Shown: positions 12,874-23,793 of the stretch, in pieces | Layout of the letters: every line of letters starts with the position of its first letter | How positions within the stretch are numbered: position 1 is the first letter of the stretch | Source of the DNA: Vesta saturnalis | Taxonomy: Eukaryota; Arthropoda; Insecta; Coleoptera; Lampyridae | DNA length: 64,000 nucleotides | Reading direction: 5' to 3' | Assembly: GCA_036346205.1 (NCBI GenBank) | Contig: JARFJB010001603.1 | Location: 913,501 to 977,500 of the forward strand | Position numbers and translations under genes: made by a program | The notes under the pieces: generated by a model | What the model was told of the DNA's origin: nothing | Databases searched by the model: none | The model's input: only the letters and a program-made list of their open reading frames with translations

Positions 12874-13620
12874 ACCATTAGGTGTACTTGATGTTTTAAT
12901 ATTTCTCTGTCTATTTATTGAATATTCATTTATTATCTCACCTATAACTTGATATATGTTTATATTGTATTTCGTGCTTCAATTTCTGAATTAAATTTAA
13001 TTCTTCATATATTCTTAGTTTTTCACGTAATTCATGAATGAATTCATCTTTTTGTTTAACAATGTACAAGAGAATTTAATGATCGGTTCCTTTATCTGAT
13101 AGGATTTCACATAGCTCACTTTTCTGAGGACTCTCCTCATTGTACAATGTAGCTTCTGAACTTGCACTAGCTTCACACACATAAGCAAATTTTGATTCGT
13201 AGACTTTGCACTCCGTTTCGCGCAACTAATATTGAACGAATTTGTACAGTTTATACATTTTATTCCACTCTTTACCAAATGCCAATGACCGAAGCTACTT
13301 TTCCAGCAAATGTTTATCAGTATGTGCTTCTTTTAAGAATGACAAAAAATGTTCTTTGGTTTTTTGGTCGATAATCTCTTCCTGTTTGCTTAAGGAAAAG
13401 CTCCAATTGAATAAATTTCTCATTGATTTTAATTTTTTTAACCAATCTTCAAAATTGCGATACCCTTGTACACCTTTTTGTCTTTTGTGGTACAAGTGCC
13501 CCGGCAGCTTTTGCAGCTTAATATCACTTTTTGGGAAAGATCTTCGGACATTTTTACCGCAACAGAAAACGACTAAAATGGCGTCGGAAAAATTGATGTT
13601 TGTTTACAAAAAACAGAACG
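12874..13620 (-). pseudogene. LINE C: ORF1 N-terminal part
   Basis: Minus-strand frames begin near 13562 with MSEDLSQKVILSCKSC and continue with RNFEDWLKKLKSM and then SGIKCINCTNSFNISCAK (about 13250), which has the cysteine spacing of a zinc-binding, PHD-like motif found at the N-terminus of some LINE ORF1 proteins. A frame running to INRQRNIKTSSTPNGY reaches the mariner edge at 12873. The C-terminal ORF1 domain follows on the far side of the mariner, so both pieces belong to one LINE. Frameshifts show it is dead. Confidence 0.6.
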
Positions 13621-13792
13621 CATAGTTACGAAACCAAGGTGACTGAACAAACTGGATTACATTTTTTGCTAAAATAAAAGTCAAACCCACTTTGTTTATT
13701 ACTAAAAACATGACAATACTTGTCAAAAATAAAATTCAAACCTTTTGTTAATTAAATAACATACTAAAAGGACATTAAATATAGAAGGCACC

Positions 13793-13883
13793 ACAGGAAT
13801 AATGCCCTCGGTCCAACGTACATCTCTCGGGCCAGAGGTCCTCGGGAAGTACACTGTTGATCTCGGTGCATTATTATACCTGT
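13793..13883. repeat. 91-bp palindrome with CTCGGG core
   Basis: Left arm 'acaggaataatgccctcgg' pairs with the reverse complement of 'tctcggtgcattattatacctgt', and the core has 'ctctcgggcc' facing 'ggtcctcggg'. The whole forms one hairpin with few mismatches. A second palindrome of similar length and core lies at 55389-55489, upstream of a Crypton. Flanked by truncated LINE D and LINE C. Confidence 0.65.
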
Positions 13884-13899
13884 AACATCCTTGATACCT

Positions 13900-14830
13900 T
13901 AATTACTACAACAATCGACTAGGGATCGTCAAGAGTACTATTATTGTAAACAATATTTCCTGGAATTCTTGTGGAGCCTCTCTTTGCTTGAAAGTATGAT
14001 CAGAAGCGATTGGGATCAGAAGGATCGCAGATTCAATATTCGCAACGTAGTTTTTATAAGCCGTAGCAGATTGAATTTTTATACTTGATCGAAGACTTTT
14101 AAATTCATGACATATCAGATTACAATTAGTTTTCTTTGGCAATTTAAAAAAAAATTCTTTCTGTTTGATGTTTTTGATAATTTCTGGCGTAAACCAGGGT
14201 GGAAAGATTCGCTTACTCCTACTTGTGTATGCGGGAACGTTTGTATCAAATAAAGAATAAAACACATTATAATACTTACTACAAGCTTTATTGACCTTTT
14301 CAATACAATATAAGAAACTCCAATCAATCTTCATAAGATCACAGTGTCACTGGATTATATTGGCGTTTTTAAAATTGAAGGTTTTCACTGATGGATTAAC
14401 TGAGAAATTAATGTTGCTGTTACATTCGACATTTAAAGTCTAATGGGGGGTGCTAACAATTTCTTTGATTAAAGCAGCGTTATCACGTTCCACTGTACCG
14501 GGTGAGTCATTAAGGAAGGACGCCGGCTATATCCCAGAAACCGCTTCCAAAAAAAAATTCGCTACTGAGCATATCCTTAGTAAGCGCAGTTTATACCAAA
14601 ATCTCATACAGAAGAATAAAGCTCATTAACTTTGGAACGTAATCCACGGACATTTTGGAAGTAACATTTAATATCATTTTTGTTGGGCATTTTTAGTTTA
14701 AAATATGTAATTATTAAATTAAGCTCTCCGTTTGTAATGTGTTTATTATGTTGACTGCGCAGGTAATGAAGATAATTACGTTGCATAATTGAATGAATCA
14801 CATGATTATAAGTTTTGTTATGCACGAATA
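13900..14830 (-). pseudogene. LINE D fragment
   Basis: The minus strand reads CYFQNVRGLRSKVNELYSSV near 14640, the start of a LINE endonuclease. After an interruption at about 14498-14600 it resumes downstream of the endonuclease with NPSVKTFNFKNANI, YCIEKVNKACSKYYNVFYSL, the FPPWFTPEI motif (about 14190) and a lysine-rich linker to about 13910. The endonuclease core is therefore deleted and no RT is present. It is distinct from LINE C because both contain an endonuclease start. CR1/Jockey-like by motif. Confidence 0.75.
14498..14600. mobile_element. solo terminus of a DD41D-type element
   Basis: After a TA at 14496-14497 the sequence starts 'ccgggtgagtc' and continues 'ggctatatcccagaaaccg', closely matching the start of the solo terminal repeat at 57617 ('ggctatatcttagaaaccg'). 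It interrupts LINE D. Only about 100 bp is present and the other end was not found. Confidence 0.5.
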
Positions 14831-14895
14831 AGTTTAACAGTAAATATGTAATTAAAAATTATTATTAATTTTATTCAATACATAAATGAAAAGTT

Positions 14896-14956
14896 TACCT
14901 CAAGTGGGATTTGAACCTACGACCTGTACTTTGCTAGAGTACCACGCTATCGAGAT
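14896..14956 (-). pseudogene. tRNA-like module lacking part of the D arm
   Basis: The minus strand keeps the 5' acceptor ATCTCGA, the anticodon arm GTACT-CTAGCAA-AGTAC (anticodon AGC) and the T arm with GGTTCAAATCC, but about 13 bases of the D arm are missing compared with the copy at 59118-59191. It cannot form a normal tRNA. It lies in the first of two tandem repeat units. Confidence 0.75.
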
Positions 14957-15195
14957 TCAAGCCCCAATCGATGTAAATTTTGTCTTTATCTATGTAGAAA
15001 TGATATAAATTCTAAATATAATGAGTTTACAATCAAATTACTTATATTAATGGAATATCGCAAGGATTCATACATACCAAAGCAACTTGACTAGTATTAA
15101 ATGATTATAAGCTTTGTTATGAACGAATAAGTTCAAAAGTAAATATGTAATTCAAAAATTATTATTAATTTTATTAAATACATAAATAAAAAGTT

Positions 15196-15269
15196 TACCT
15201 TGAGTAGGATTTGAACCTACGACCTGTACTTTGTTAGAGTACCACTCTCACCAACTGTGCTATCGAGAT
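15196..15269 (-). tRNA. tRNA-like module, loop CTAACAA (anticodon AAC)
   Basis: A 74-nt minus-strand sequence aligns end to end with the better copy at 59118-59191 and keeps the cloverleaf: acceptor ATCTCGA, a D arm, anticodon stem GTACT/AGTAC with loop CTAACAA, and T arm GTAGG/CCTAC with loop TTCAAAT. The anticodon would read AAC (Val), whereas other copies read AGC. Substitutions in the D arm and acceptor suggest decay. It sits in a repeat, so it may be a SINE-like module and not a working gene. Confidence 0.5.
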
Positions 15270-15340
15270 TCAAGCCCCAATCGATGTAAATTTTGTCTTT
15301 ATGTATGTAGAAATGATGTAAATTCTAAATATAATGAATC

Positions 15341-16433
15341 ACATTGTTGTTTATTTACTGATGTATAGTGTATAATAAAATTGGCTGATAAAGCCGGTAG
15401 AGGAAGGGACGCCACGTGACTTGTATGTATTAATAACGGTATAGTAGACAAAATACACAACTAAAAAAAGGTAATTTCTCACCTTTCGACATGATTTTTC
15501 TCCAAATCAACTGGGCCAAGTATACTACTGGCTTAAATTTAAACAAAAGCACAAAAAATCAAGTACGAGATGGATAGTCTCCAAGATCCGAAGGTCACTG
15601 GGGTTTTAACGCAGCTGCTAATCACTTTGCTCTTGTTTTACTCAATAGTAAACGCTTTGAGAAAGAAATTCTGTAAAATTTTCCCGTTTGCTAAATAATT
15701 TAGACTTGTATTACCGAAATTAGAACAAAAAAAATCATGGAAACTGAATTAGTAAATCTTCCTTTGGAGTTAATGTAAATTTTATAAAAAGGAAAAACAA
15801 CATTTGCAGTTCTTAAAGGAATAAAAAAAAAACAAAATTTATAGCTTTACGCTTGGGCTATATTTGCGTACGATATACGGCATTGATATAATTGAAAGAT
15901 TGGCACAAGTATGTTTATATAATTACCCAGTCTGGGGCTCATAAGTACAATAGGCGTAGGGCAAAAATAACGTCATGTACGATACGTCATAACGCTATCC
16001 GTTACCTAGTCTATACATAACGTCATAGGTTAAATTGTAAAGCTTCTACCTGCTGCTGTAAAGAACGATTTTATTCAGGATTCGCTTCAGACACGTCAAT
16101 AATGCCACCCCAACTCGTATTGACTTTGATATCGGAAATTATACTCTCTATAATTCAACCGCTTTCGTACAATCGTAATAAAAAAAGGAAATGTTTCCTT
16201 TATTCACTGGTGTCACCAACGGTTATTGATAATAAATTTTCGAAACACAAATAATATTAACATTGCCGGGGATGCATTTAATTAATTGAACGAGAATCGA
16301 TACACAATTTTTTTTCTCTCAGGTACTCAATATACGCTTAGAATATTAGATTTAGTCAAATAATCGCATTGATATTGTCGTATAAACAATTACCAAATAC
16401 ACATTTATTCAAAATCGCAAAATGCGAATTTAC
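15341..16433. other. no gene seen
   Basis: AT-rich sequence without a supported gene. Short direct repeats with 'ataacgtcat' occur near 15968-16030. Confidence 0.45.
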
Positions 16434-17215
16434 TCAGTCAAATAATTTTACGAAGCAGTTCATCCCAGTACATGATTTCTCGGCATACACCACATTCTTC
16501 ATATGTTCCCACAAGGACTCAAATTGGGTGAGCAGGGTTCTACCATAGTGCCACTGAACACCGTTATCATGTACCCCCACTCTCTTATTTAAAGCAGAAT
16601 ATTCTCTAATAGCACGCAATTCTTCTTGTTAGAATTGAAGATAAATTGTAAATATCAATTGAGCATCAAACACAAAAGGGAAAATTAATTGATTCCGTAA
16701 CAAACCGCACCTGACATTATTGGATATTGCATGGATATTGCATGGATATTCTTAAACTATCAAGAATGGGAATTTCTCAAACTATTGATGGAGGCTCGTG
16801 TACCTACGTTCATCGGTAAACAAAATTTTATCAACGAGATTACGATGCGTGTAGCGAATTACAGAAATGCATGCGACAGTGTGCATCAATGGGTAGTAAA
16901 GCTTAGACAGGTTGCAGATGAACCAAAATTATACATCGTTCTCCCTAGTCATTCGAACGCGAACAGATATTCTACACAAAATAGTTGATGATGACCGTTA
17001 CTATTTATTTGGCACTGATCCTGTTGTTTTAAGATATTTGAAAACTTTCCCAACTACCCTAATGTCAGGTATACTTCGATTCGGTTACCGGTCGCGGTAT
17101 TCGTCCACTCATACCCTACCACTGCAATTGCAGTATCTATACACTAACGGCCATGCCTTCATATTTTTCGTTTGTAAAAACAAACATGAAATTAACCGGG
17201 TTTAACGAAATGCTG
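16434..17215 (-). pseudogene. decayed DD41D-type Tc1/mariner transposase
   Basis: Minus-strand frames give ordered pieces of the insect transposase family that also occurs at 32640-33617: FTNEKYEGMAVSVYRY, EYRDRYPNRSIPDI and TGSVPNK (about 17190-17000), the first catalytic region NLVDKILFTDERRYT (about 16840), and a C-terminal FESLWEHMKNVVYAEK (about 16520). In intact relatives the last piece follows the SPDL..LDFFLW motif. The middle, including the second catalytic aspartate, is lost. The right end may be near 17428, where 'ggacaccg' precedes TA, but no matching left end was found. Confidence 0.65.
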
Positions 17216-19640
17216 AGTTCAATCAAACTGATAGCACAAATAAGTAACAAAACGTATCACTGCCTACTCGATGTGGTTCCCGCTCCTTCAACACAACCCA
17301 AATTATAAATTTCATATCTTGATAAGGTAGCACTTGGCGCCATGTCTATAAACATTTTTAACTCGAATTTACATGTTAAACACAGCATAAATTTTGCGCA
17401 TCACTTCAATGGACACCGTATATAAGAAACTTTGTAAATTTTTCACACCGATAGAAGTGGGCGTCTCAGGTATTGCAGGGACTTTACTTAGACTCTATAC
17501 CAGTAGAATTAAATATACGATTTCTAAATGAAACTTATATTTTGTGTTTTAGCTTTTTATAAAGTCTTAGTCAATCTCTTATTAGGTGTAATATTGCTAC
17601 CACCAAAACAGCTTGGCATCTGCATACACAACACTTGGTATGCCAGAAAAGAGAACCTTTATGATTCGAAAGTGTGCCAACTTATTCCAAAAGGCATTCT
17701 TAAAAGCTAATAATGCACAAAAGAAGTTAGAAAAGTGCCCTAATCTGTTATTCCCTATCTGAAACCTGCAAACTTCTATAAATGGGAAAAACTTTTAAAT
17801 TGAACATTAAAGAATAACTAGCTTGCATTAAAAGAACTTCTGGCTATTCCAGTTTCTCAGAATTTTCACTTTTTAGATCCGAAGCGTCATAAAGAGTTTT
17901 TTCTTGGAAAAATACATATAAAATAAAATACGTATATCATAAGTTTTGAACGAAGTTACACATTTCAGCATTTTTAAAATCATGTAGATTTTAAAAATGT
18001 GTGTATGCGAGTGTGTATGTGGCCGAGCCCTCGTACGCGTAAGTGAGTGTGTGAGCACATACGTGCGTGTGGGTGTCCGTGAGCGTTTACGTATGGTGTG
18101 GTGTGCGTGTGTGTTCTTTTTTCACTAATAGTATTCCCGAACAGGCTATTTACCTAAATTGCTAAAGCACTCAGGAACACTGGGACGATTTAGAGATATT
18201 GTTAGGCTGCTGAGAAATGTTTATAAATGGCTAGCTTAAATTGAGTTAAGTCAAAGTTTAGATGAAAACAGGAACTGGGTAGTACATTCCACAATTTGGT
18301 CGCCGTATTGTGAAGATTAGTTTCTTTTACTTCACTTATAACAAACAATAATTAAGTCAGTAAATTAATTAATTATGCACCGTTGAATATTGATAAGAAG
18401 AAAATTAAAGATAGCCGTTAATTGTAAATAGAAATTTTTCTTTGTTTCAAACTTAAAACTTATCAAGTACTATAAACAACCGTTAATATAAATACAAGTT
18501 ATTCCAAAATTAAAACCTGATACGTAATAATTTAGTTTATATTAAAACGCACATGTTGAATGGAAAATTACATTCAAAACCTTTTATATTAACTTAGAGA
18601 TAAGAAATCAAAAAATTTCGAATTGACTTTAAAATCCGATCCATCTAATTAAGAGAGTTTTAAATTAAAATAAACAAGTAATAATTAACACCGTCCTCAT
18701 AAATGAGTTAATTTGTTTAGTAAAAATTGCATTGTTAAATAACAGTTTTGATATAAATAAGTAAAGTTAAATCTGAAATACTTTCTAGGAATTTCAACTA
18801 CAATGAAAGGAATGTAATCTTTTACTATTGTGTAAAATTTTATGTATTTTAAATAACGCGAACACCGACAGATGTGCCTAACAGTAATCAGTTTCTGGAA
18901 TTGCGTGATATTGATTTGATAGAAGGGTTATTAATTACTAATTAAACCGTTAGATAGAATAAGTACTTTTATTAATAGAAACTGGCCGAATTTTATATCA
19001 ATCGCTTTGTGATTTTACAAATAATAGTTTTAGCACGTTGAAATAAATACTAGCTCGTTGATAATTTAATATCAATTAAAACAAATTGTTACGCTAAAAT
19101 TATGGAATTTCAATATTGTAAATTGATATGAGGTAAAGAATAGTTTAACAATTAATTAATCCAACTAAACTTAATAAAGACTTGCTCTGTAATTAAGTTC
19201 GAAACCTAGTTGATTTGTTCCGATAACTAGCAAAAAGTTACTTTGCTATCGCGCACTCTTGGTTAACCCGTAATTAGTGAGATTTAAATAAATTCACAGA
19301 GTTAATATTTATTAAGAATCATTCATTTTCATCCATCATTGGTGAAGGAATTTTGTTTGTCAAAGGGACCTGTGAACTTTGTCTACCGTATCCGCCTTCC
19401 ATCCGTATTAATTAAGTTTTAGGTACATCTTCGACCGTGAGAATTCAACCCTGAATTTATCCTCCATTGGGTAACCCGAGGTAGCCGTAGGAGTGGACCC
19501 AAAGAGCGCCTGGACAGTAGCTAATCTTGGGGTGGCGCCCGAATCCGTTTAATCCGCTTCAACCCCTGTGACGAAGAACCCGTTATCCGTTTACCGCCCC
19601 GGAGTTGGCATTGCAATAACATAAAATACCGTAACTGATA
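17216..19640. other. no gene seen; GT-rich patch
   Basis: No supported gene. A GT-rich patch ('gtgtgtatgcgagtgtgtatg') covers about 17997-18115. The GC-richer block 19330-19620, ending in an 'aataaatata' signal, looks unlike its AT-rich surroundings and could be the end of an unrecognised retroelement, but no family motif is visible. Confidence 0.4.
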
Positions 19641-19669
19641 AGTACAATCAATAAATATATTTCCAAACA

Positions 19670-22000
19670 AGTCTTAATTTTTGTGTTGGGCTTCGTTGAG
19701 GGCAAGTTTCACTTGCCACCACCGAAAACCCATTACAGTATGGAAAAATGTAGATTGAGGCCGTTCAGTGTGACACAATGGAATTCTGAGTGTGTAATTA
19801 TGGTGTGAATCGGCAAACCGAGTATTCCTAGCGAAGATGGCCTGCGAAGGTGTTAAGGAGTGTATTTCGGAGACATACTTGCCACGGTAGAACAAGGAAA
19901 GAACCGAAACTATTCTTCCATGCTCAAAAGGCTGTAGGTCAGAAGTCAGAGACGGGTTATTTATAAGCCTGATAGCTCTTTTTTAGATGCGGTTTACCAT
20001 ATCCAGGGCGTATTGGGGAGCACTGACCCAGAGGTGGGAATTGTATTCCAGATGAGGTCGAATTTGAGACTTATAGAGTAAAGTGACAAAATGTGTCAAC
20101 CTATGAAAGCTTCGATGATACGGACATCCCTAACATAGAAATAGAGTTTGAAAACTTGAGTTCTAAGCCAGGAGGAAATGATCGGTCTTTCTTGGCGGAC
20201 ACAAGGCAACACTGCGTTTAGTAGACGTTGAAGGTGAGTAGACTATTCCTTCCCCATTCAAGGACACTTTCTAAGTCACTGTTGATTGAGGCTGCCATTT
20301 TCACTTTAACGTTAATAGTAGTTTCTTTCGTAAAGAAGCCATCGACCACAACCCCAATACGTGTTTTGTAAAGAAAGCTGAATATCCAATTGATGAGCGT
20401 ATCGGATAAGCCGAGGGAAGTGAGTTTGGGGTCAAAAGCTTTTGAAATATTTAAAGCTACTACGACTGTTTCACCGGACCTCTCTAATTTGTTATTCCAA
20501 AGTTGGGTGACATATGGAAGAAGATCACTCGTTAAACGACTCTGTCTGAACCCATACTGGTGGTCGTTTAAGAGTTTATTGGACTCGAGGAACGAAAGTA
20601 GTTGGTAGTTGATGGCTTTCTCCATGATTTTCGACAGAATGGAAGTGATAGCTATTGGTCGATAGTTTGAGAGATCGGTTTTGTCTCCCTTTTTAGGAAT
20701 AAGCTGGACATTTGCCAACTTCCACGATGAGGGAAACTCTCCGGATGACATGGAGATCGAAGATAGTTTGGACAATACACGTACTAGCTCGGGTAGCATC
20801 TTTTAAGGACGATAACTGGAATACTGTCAGGGCCAGTCGCCTTGTTTGGGTCAAGGTTATTGATAATTGATTTCAGGAGCTTATAACGGAAGTGGATTGC
20901 TTTAATAGCGTATGGGGTAGATTTGGGCGACGGCACAGTTTTACCAGAATCATTGAGACATGAAATTGATGCAAAGTAATCGACAAAGAGGCTGGCTTTT
21001 TCAGCAGGAACAGCCACTACAGCTCCATCGCGAGACGTTATGGGAGGAAAGGAAGATGTACAAAAGTTTTTACTGATGGCTTTAGCTAATGACGAAAATT
21101 TACGACCACCCAAAGGACGTGAGACAAATTCTTTGCTTTTGCGTTCTTCAAACACCTTTTTGGCCTTGGTTATGATGCTTTTGCAACTATTCCTTGCGGC
21201 AATATAGTTGGCGTGATTTTCGATAGATTTATTTGATTTCCATTTGATATAGAGTTTATGCTTTCGCGATAATACCTCAGTTTTTTGAAGAGAAGGACCA
21301 TTTTAAGCAATACTCACGCCAGGGGAAGGTTGCAAAAATATCTCGCAGTTCGCTCCAGTTGGCTGATCTCCCAAAATTGAAATATCGCAAGATGGAAACT
21401 GTGATAAGAGGTAGTCTAGTTTCAGACTAAGGTAATCAAAAAGATCTTGGAAGTTGTTATCATTGGGAGAACTATACAAACAACAGTAGAATTTCACAAA
21501 CTGGGGTCCAGAATGTTCGAACCAAATCACGTCATAGTTGTTCTATCCCAAAGTGAACATCCTGTTACAACCTGCATTGTCCTTGGTATACGCACATACT
21601 CCGCCTTTAAGGCGAAAGTTAGAGTGGTGGTTGTATCTGGAAAATTGCAGGTAAAGCGAATCAGTGCTTCCAGGGGAGACTTGTGTTTCTAATAGAAACA
21701 CAATGTCCGGTTGCACTTGTTCAAGGTGAACAGCATTAAGATTCAACCTGATACCACATATGTTGCAGTAATGAAACCGGATGTTGGTACTTTCGATAAC
21801 CGAGGTCGCTCCCGGGCATCCGAATGGGGCAGAATTTTATTTCGGGCAGATCTTGCACTTCTTAGCCTTGATTTTGGCATTGATGAATTTTTGCCCCCCC
21901 CCCCACAGAATCCTTGGGACAGATCAACGAATCGGTGTGGGAGTGTGGGCATCTCGCCCTGCTCACCTGGGGTATAGCATCTGTTTTAGAACTCGTCATT
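19670..22000 (-). pseudogene. LINE with endonuclease and RT (LINE E)
   Basis: On the minus strand the endonuclease begins near 21770 (FHYCNICGIRLNLNAVHLEQ), then PDIVFLLETQVSPGS, GGVCAYTKD, WFEHSGP, YCCLYSSPND and ISILGDQ (the expected GDFN is altered). RT parts follow: LDPNKATGPDSIP (about 20840), SSWKLANVQLIPKKGDK, NYRPIAITSILSKIMEKAI, LNDHQYGFRQSR and VALNISKAFD (about 20440). The region with the YADD box is missing: GFFTKETTINV runs into ESVLEWGRNSLLTFN. A C-terminal YRGKYVSEIHSL and HTVMGFRWW end near 19680. The clade is not certain. The 5' side (21780-22080) has a decayed frame. Confidence 0.85.
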
Positions 22001-22159
22001 TTAAGGGTTTAGCCGTTAAAACGCCATGCTTGGCAAGTGAGTGTTGAAGGGTACGGAATGAAGGAGAAAGTAACCGGCAGCCCTTACCGAGCTCAGAAAA
22101 TGTGAGCAACAATATTAAGGAGCCCATGGAAAAGGTAGTGGTTTTGCACCGGGCGGCAT

Positions 22160-23759
22160 GCCTTCCACCTATATGTGTTTGCGTGTTTCTGTGCGTTCGT
22201 GTGCTGGTGTGTTCGTGTGTTCGTGTGTTCGTGTGTTCGTGTGTTCGTGTGTTCGTGTGTTCGTGTGTTCGTGTGTTCGTGTGTTCGTGTGTTGTTTGTT
22301 TGTTTGTGTGTTTGTGTGTTTGTGTTGTTGTGTGTTGTTTGTGTGTTTGTGTTTTGTGTGTGTGTTTGTGTTGTTTGTGTATTTGTGTTTGTGTGTTTTG
22401 TGTGTTTGTGTTTGTTGTGTTGTGTTTTGTGTTTTGTGTGTGTTTGTGTGTTTGTGTGTTTGTGTGTTTGTGTGTTGTTGTTTGTGTTGTTTGTGTGTTT
22501 GTGTGTTGTGTTGTGTGTTCGTGTGTTGTGTGTTGTGTGTGTTTGTGTTGTGTTTGTGTTCGTGTGTTTGTGTTTGTGTTTGTGTGTTGTGTGTTTGTGT
22601 GTTTGTGTGTTGTGTGTTTGTGTGTTTGTGTGTTTGTGTGTTTGTGTGTTGTGTGTTCTGTGTGTTGTGTGTTGTGTGTTGTGTTTTGTTGTGTTGTGTG
22701 TGTTGTTGTGTTTGTGTGTTTGTGTGTTTGTTTGTGTGTTGTGTGTTTGTGTTGTGTGTTTGTTGTGTGTTTTGTGTGTTGTGTTTGTTTGTGTGTGTTT
22801 TGTGTTGTTTGTGTGTTGTGTGTGTTTGTTGTGTTTTGTGTTTGTGTGTTTTGTGTTTGTGTGTTTTTGTGTTTGTGTGTTTGTGTTTTGTGTTGTGTGT
22901 TTGTGTGTTTGTGTTTGTGTGTTTGTGTGTTTGTTGTTGTGTTTGTGTGTTTGTTTGTGTTTGTGTGTTTGTGTGTTTGTGTTTGTTTTGTGTTTTGTGT
23001 TTGTGTGTTTGTTGTGTTTTGTGTTTTGTGTTTGTTGTTGTGTGTTTGTGTGTTGTGTGTTTGTGTTTGTGTGTTTTGTGTGTTTGTTGTTTTGTGTGTT
23101 GTGTGTTTGTGTGTTGTGTTTGTGTGTTTGTGTTGTTGTTTGTTTTTGTGTGTTTGTTGTTGTGTTTGTGTGTTGTGTGTTTGTGTTTGTGTTGTGTTGT
23201 GTTTGTGTTTGTGTTGTGTTTGTGTGTTTGTTGTTGTTTGTGTGTTTTTGTGTGTTTGTGTTTTTGTGTTTTGTTTTTGTTGTGTTTTGTGTGTTTTGTT
23301 TTGTGTTGTGTGTTGTGTGTTGTTGTGTTTGTTTGTTGTTTTTTTTTGTGTGTTTGTGTTTTGTTTTTGTGTGTTGTTTGTTTTGTGTTTGTGTGTTTTT
23401 TGTGTTTGTTTGTGTGTTTTGTTTTTGTGTTTTTTTGTTTGTTGTGTTGTGTGTTTGTGTTTTGTGTTTGTGTTTTGTGTTGTTTGTGTTTTGTGTTTTG
23501 TGTTTTGTGTTTTTGTGTTTGTGTTTTGTTTGTGTGTTTGTGTTTTTGTGTTTGTGTTTGTTTTGTTGTTTGTTGTTTGTGTTTGTTTTTTGTGTGTTTG
23601 TTTTTGTGTTTGTGTGTTTGTGTTTGTGTGTTTGTGTTGTGTGTTTGTGTGTTGTGTTTGTGTGTTTGTGTGTTTTGTGTTGTGTTTTGTGTTTGTTTTG
23701 TGTTGTGTTTGTGTGTTGTTTTGTTTGTTTGTTGTGTGTGTGTTGTGTGTTGTGTGTGT

Positions 23760-23793
<34 letters not shown>

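Larger units (their letters stand above)
14830..15340 (-). repeat. two copies of a tRNA-containing repeat
   Basis: Two direct copies, about 300 bp apart, of a unit whose minus strand ends with a tRNA-like module followed by 'ggtaaacttt', 'tttatgtatttaataaaatt' and 'aataatttttaattaca'. The same unit forms the larger array at 58100-59240. The tRNA-like parts are listed separately. Confidence 0.8.

Noticed and set aside
17395..17428. Right end of the 16.4-kb transposon at 'ggacaccg' plus TA
   Set aside because: No matching inverted end was found on the left side, so the element limits were not called.
19330..19620. Possible LTR or SINE end with polyadenylation-like signal
   Set aside because: GC shift and signal only; no matching repeat, primer-binding site or family motif was recognised.
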